Source of the DNA: Aliarcobacter sp.
GTDB taxonomy: Bacteria > Campylobacterota > Campylobacteria > Campylobacterales > Arcobacteraceae
Assembly: GCA_028688995.1 (NCBI GenBank)
Contig: JAQTXB010000007.1
Coordinates: 62,001-126,000 of the forward strand
Direction of reading: 5' to 3'
DNA length: 64,000 bases
Shown one piece after another: positions 62,298-64,000 of the stretch; the stretch's first letter is position 1; each line of letters starts with the position of its first letter. Below the pieces are notes generated by a model. The model saw only the letters and a list, made by a program, of their open reading frames with translations, was not told where the DNA came from and made no database searches. Both the position numbers and the translations under genes were made by a program.

Positions 62298-63050
62298 TTA
62301 TATATTTGAATAGATTTCATTTTCAATTAAAATATATTCATCATCTAATAATTCATAATTTATATTATAAGATGCACATATATTTTCTAATAAATTTTTT
62401 AAATAAGTGACTGTATTTTTTGCTAAAAAATCATATTTAATATTTGGATTCATCTGTTTTATTTCATGTAAATATAACTCTTTTAATTCTTCTGAATTTG
62501 AAATATTTACAAGAGTGTTATGTAAAGCAATGATTTTTTCTTTTTTTAAAATCATTTTAGAAAATATTACTGGATCTTCATGGATTGCAATAGCTATATC
62601 AAATAAATCTCTTGAGTTTCCAATATCTCCTCTATAATAAATTTTTTTAGCAATAATTTCTTCAATTGTATCAATTTGTATATCTTTATTCCATATATTA
62701 ACTTTACAAAATGGTTCTTTTGATTTTTTTACTACATCAAAAAATTGAATTTTTGAGTCTTTATCGATTACAATTTCAGTATAAATATCATTGTGTCTAA
62801 AATTACCAGTAAAACCCATAGAATTCATTTTAGATTTGATATTTTCACTCCAATTAGATGGTTTTAACAAATGAGTTTTATTTTCATTTCCATAAATAAA
62901 AATATCAATATCAGTTGAATATCTATGATTCCAATAATATCCTGCAAGTGCAGTTCCACCACCTAAGCTTGAAATGTCTAAGAGATTATTTTCTTTTAAT
63001 AGTTCTAATGTAACTTCAAGCATAGCTTTTTGTTTTGAAAAATCATACAT
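62298..63050 (-). CDS. AbiEii/AbiGii-type nucleotidyltransferase toxin
   Basis: 250 residues of the DUF1814/AbiEii family: a GS-like motif with acidic pair in LGGGTALAGYYWNHRYSTDI followed by DIFIYGN, then the helical part IDTIEEIIAKKIYYRGDIGN and SRDLFDIAIA. In type IV AbiE systems the toxin is a GTP-binding nucleotidyltransferase, shown in relatives to modify tRNA 3' ends, and gives phage abortive infection. The start overlaps the antitoxin stop by 8 bp. Confidence 0.8.
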   Translation of the reverse strand: MYDFSKQKAMLEVTLELLKENNLLDISSLGGGTALAGYYWNHRYSTDIDIFIYGNENKTHLLKPSNWSENIKSKMNSMGFTGNFRHNDIYTEIVIDKDSKIQFFDVVKKSKEPFCKVNIWNKDIQIDTIEEIIAKKIYYRGDIGNSRDLFDIAIAIHEDPVIFSKMILKKEKIIALHNTLVNISNSEELKELYLHEIKQMNPNIKYDFLAKNTVTYLKNLLENICASYNINYELLDDEYILIENEIYSNI

Positions 63051-63561
63051 TTAAACTCTTTTTATTTAAAATATTTTGTAAAGCTGAGGGAATAGATTTA
63101 TTTAAAATATTTGTATTTGATTCAAAATGTTTTAATCTAAATCTTTTATCCCATTTTTTGGCAATACCATCAATAGTTCTGAATGGACTTGTTATATAAA
63201 TATTTTTAATATTACGTTTTGAAAGAGTGAATATTGAAATAAAATCTTCTAATTCATCGATTTCTATCTCTTTAAAAAACTTTGAATAAATAGTTTGTTC
63301 TTTGATGTTTCCATCATGATAATCTTGTTTCGAAAAGGCTTTTTTTATATCTTCATATGTAAATTTTTCATCTTCAATATTTCTATTTAGAATATGAAAA
63401 AATCTATGATTTTCCTTTTTATTCAATACTTTCTCTACAAAATCAACTTCTAGATTTGATAATAATTCATAAAGTTTATTTCTATTGCTATTTTCTTGTT
63501 TCCAATCATTTAATGTTGCAAATGGAATATCTAAATATTTACTAATTTCTATTTGTGTCAT
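63043..63561 (-). CDS. AbiEi-like antitoxin/regulator
   Basis: 172 residues. The N-terminal HTH (MTQIEISKYLDIPFATLNDW) is followed by a region that fits AbiEi C-domains in containing the conserved SPFRTIDGIAKKWDKRFR, but is more divergent than standard AbiEi. Position (first gene, 8-bp overlap with the AbiEii toxin) supports an antitoxin that autoregulates the operon. AAAAGGAG precedes the ATG. Confidence 0.65.
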   Translation of the reverse strand: MTQIEISKYLDIPFATLNDWKQENSNRNKLYELLSNLEVDFVEKVLNKKENHRFFHILNRNIEDEKFTYEDIKKAFSKQDYHDGNIKEQTIYSKFFKEIEIDELEDFISIFTLSKRNIKNIYITSPFRTIDGIAKKWDKRFRLKHFESNTNILNKSIPSALQNILNKKSLNV

Positions 63562-64000
63562 TGCAACTCCTTTTTGTTTACATTATATATGATAATCGTA
63601 ATAATGTCAATTAATTTAGATTTATTATTTTGATAGTTTTAGCCTCTATCATAGGTAAAATTTGTTAAGTCTATCTGCATTTTATTTTTAACTTTTGCAT
63701 TTAAGTTACTCATTTTTTGTTTTTAGATATCAAAAAAATCCCTTAAGATTTACACAAAAAATAAGAATACAAAGATTTAGTCTTTGTTAATTGTTAGTTC
63801 AAAATTAAAAACTAGTGAAAATATAACATAGATTTTTGTTTAATTTTTCAAAGAAATTTTTTTATATGGTTTCAAAATTTTTTTCAGTTTCCATTTTTTT
63901 AGGAAAAGCCTTTTAGAAACTAGTAAATAAAGGATTATTATAGTTGTTTACAAATTATGAATAAACATAAAAATAAACAATTTTTAAACATTGAATTAAA
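63562..64000. other. AT-rich non-coding end of window
   Basis: No gene seen. A short inverted repeat TGATAG / CTATCA (63631-63651, 9-bp spacer) lies upstream of the AbiE pair and could be its operator. The rest is AT-rich with many stops in every frame. Confidence 0.35.

Overview
The window reads as chromosome of an Arcobacter-group Campylobacterota bacterium. Support: very AT-rich DNA, a monomeric isocitrate dehydrogenase, the campylobacterotan UPF0323 lipoprotein, small c553-type cytochromes, small divergent LolA and FtsL proteins, and the secA, lolA, mltG and rsmH order. I infer the genus from gene content; no rRNA gene is present to confirm it.

Positions 1-39,050 are mostly core genome. 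They hold the end of aspA, a two-component pair followed by a dicarboxylate symporter, a pgeF/methyltransferase/aroE stretch, and a minus-strand signalling cluster (7.7-12.7 kb). After these come UPF0323 and an ATP-grasp gene, RNase P RNA, lolA/secA/lolC-like, an AsmA-like protein, mltG, icd, a four-gene glutamate-mutase-type operon with an AMP ligase, an NlpC/P60 lipoprotein, an RND pump, ftsL-like/rsmH, an aldolase-like gene and HU.

The signalling cluster encodes a 7TMR-DISM/HisKA_2 kinase, two near-identical OmpR-type regulators, a coiled-coil protein and a LuxI/FeeM-like N-acyltransferase. On the transcribed strand I see TGTGAC-N6-TGTGAC placed exactly 10 bp upstream of a plausible -10 box in front of three of these genes, a fourth short reading frame at 12.7 kb, and an sbcD remnant at 52.1 kb. 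This looks like one regulon with PhoB-style promoter geometry. The acyltransferase mRNA also has a hairpin that buries its Shine-Dalgarno sequence.

From about 39 kb onward the DNA is accessory. It opens with a truncated and an intact tRNA-Leu, then a small mobile module (Xis-like protein, RecA/RepA-like ATPase, XRE repressor with a palindromic operator). A Cas4-like/DEDD nuclease gene (DUF2779) follows, then a complete type II CBASS operon (CD-NTase, Cap2 E1-E2, Cap3 JAB, 2TM-SAVED effector) with a WYL-domain regulator. This CBASS block sits in the ruins of an sbcDC operon: an internally deleted sbcD and the first ~15 codons of sbcC survive next to it.

Further right are TauE and MarR genes, a tyrosine recombinase, a cargo of small minus-strand genes (an RNase H-like protein, an orphan Phd-like antitoxin, two pseudogenes with in-frame TAA codons), and lipoproteins. 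A Cro-like regulator has its own operator family, TATCTATAwTAGATA. The window closes with a second tyrosine recombinase and an AbiE-type toxin-antitoxin pair. No CRISPR array or IS element was found.
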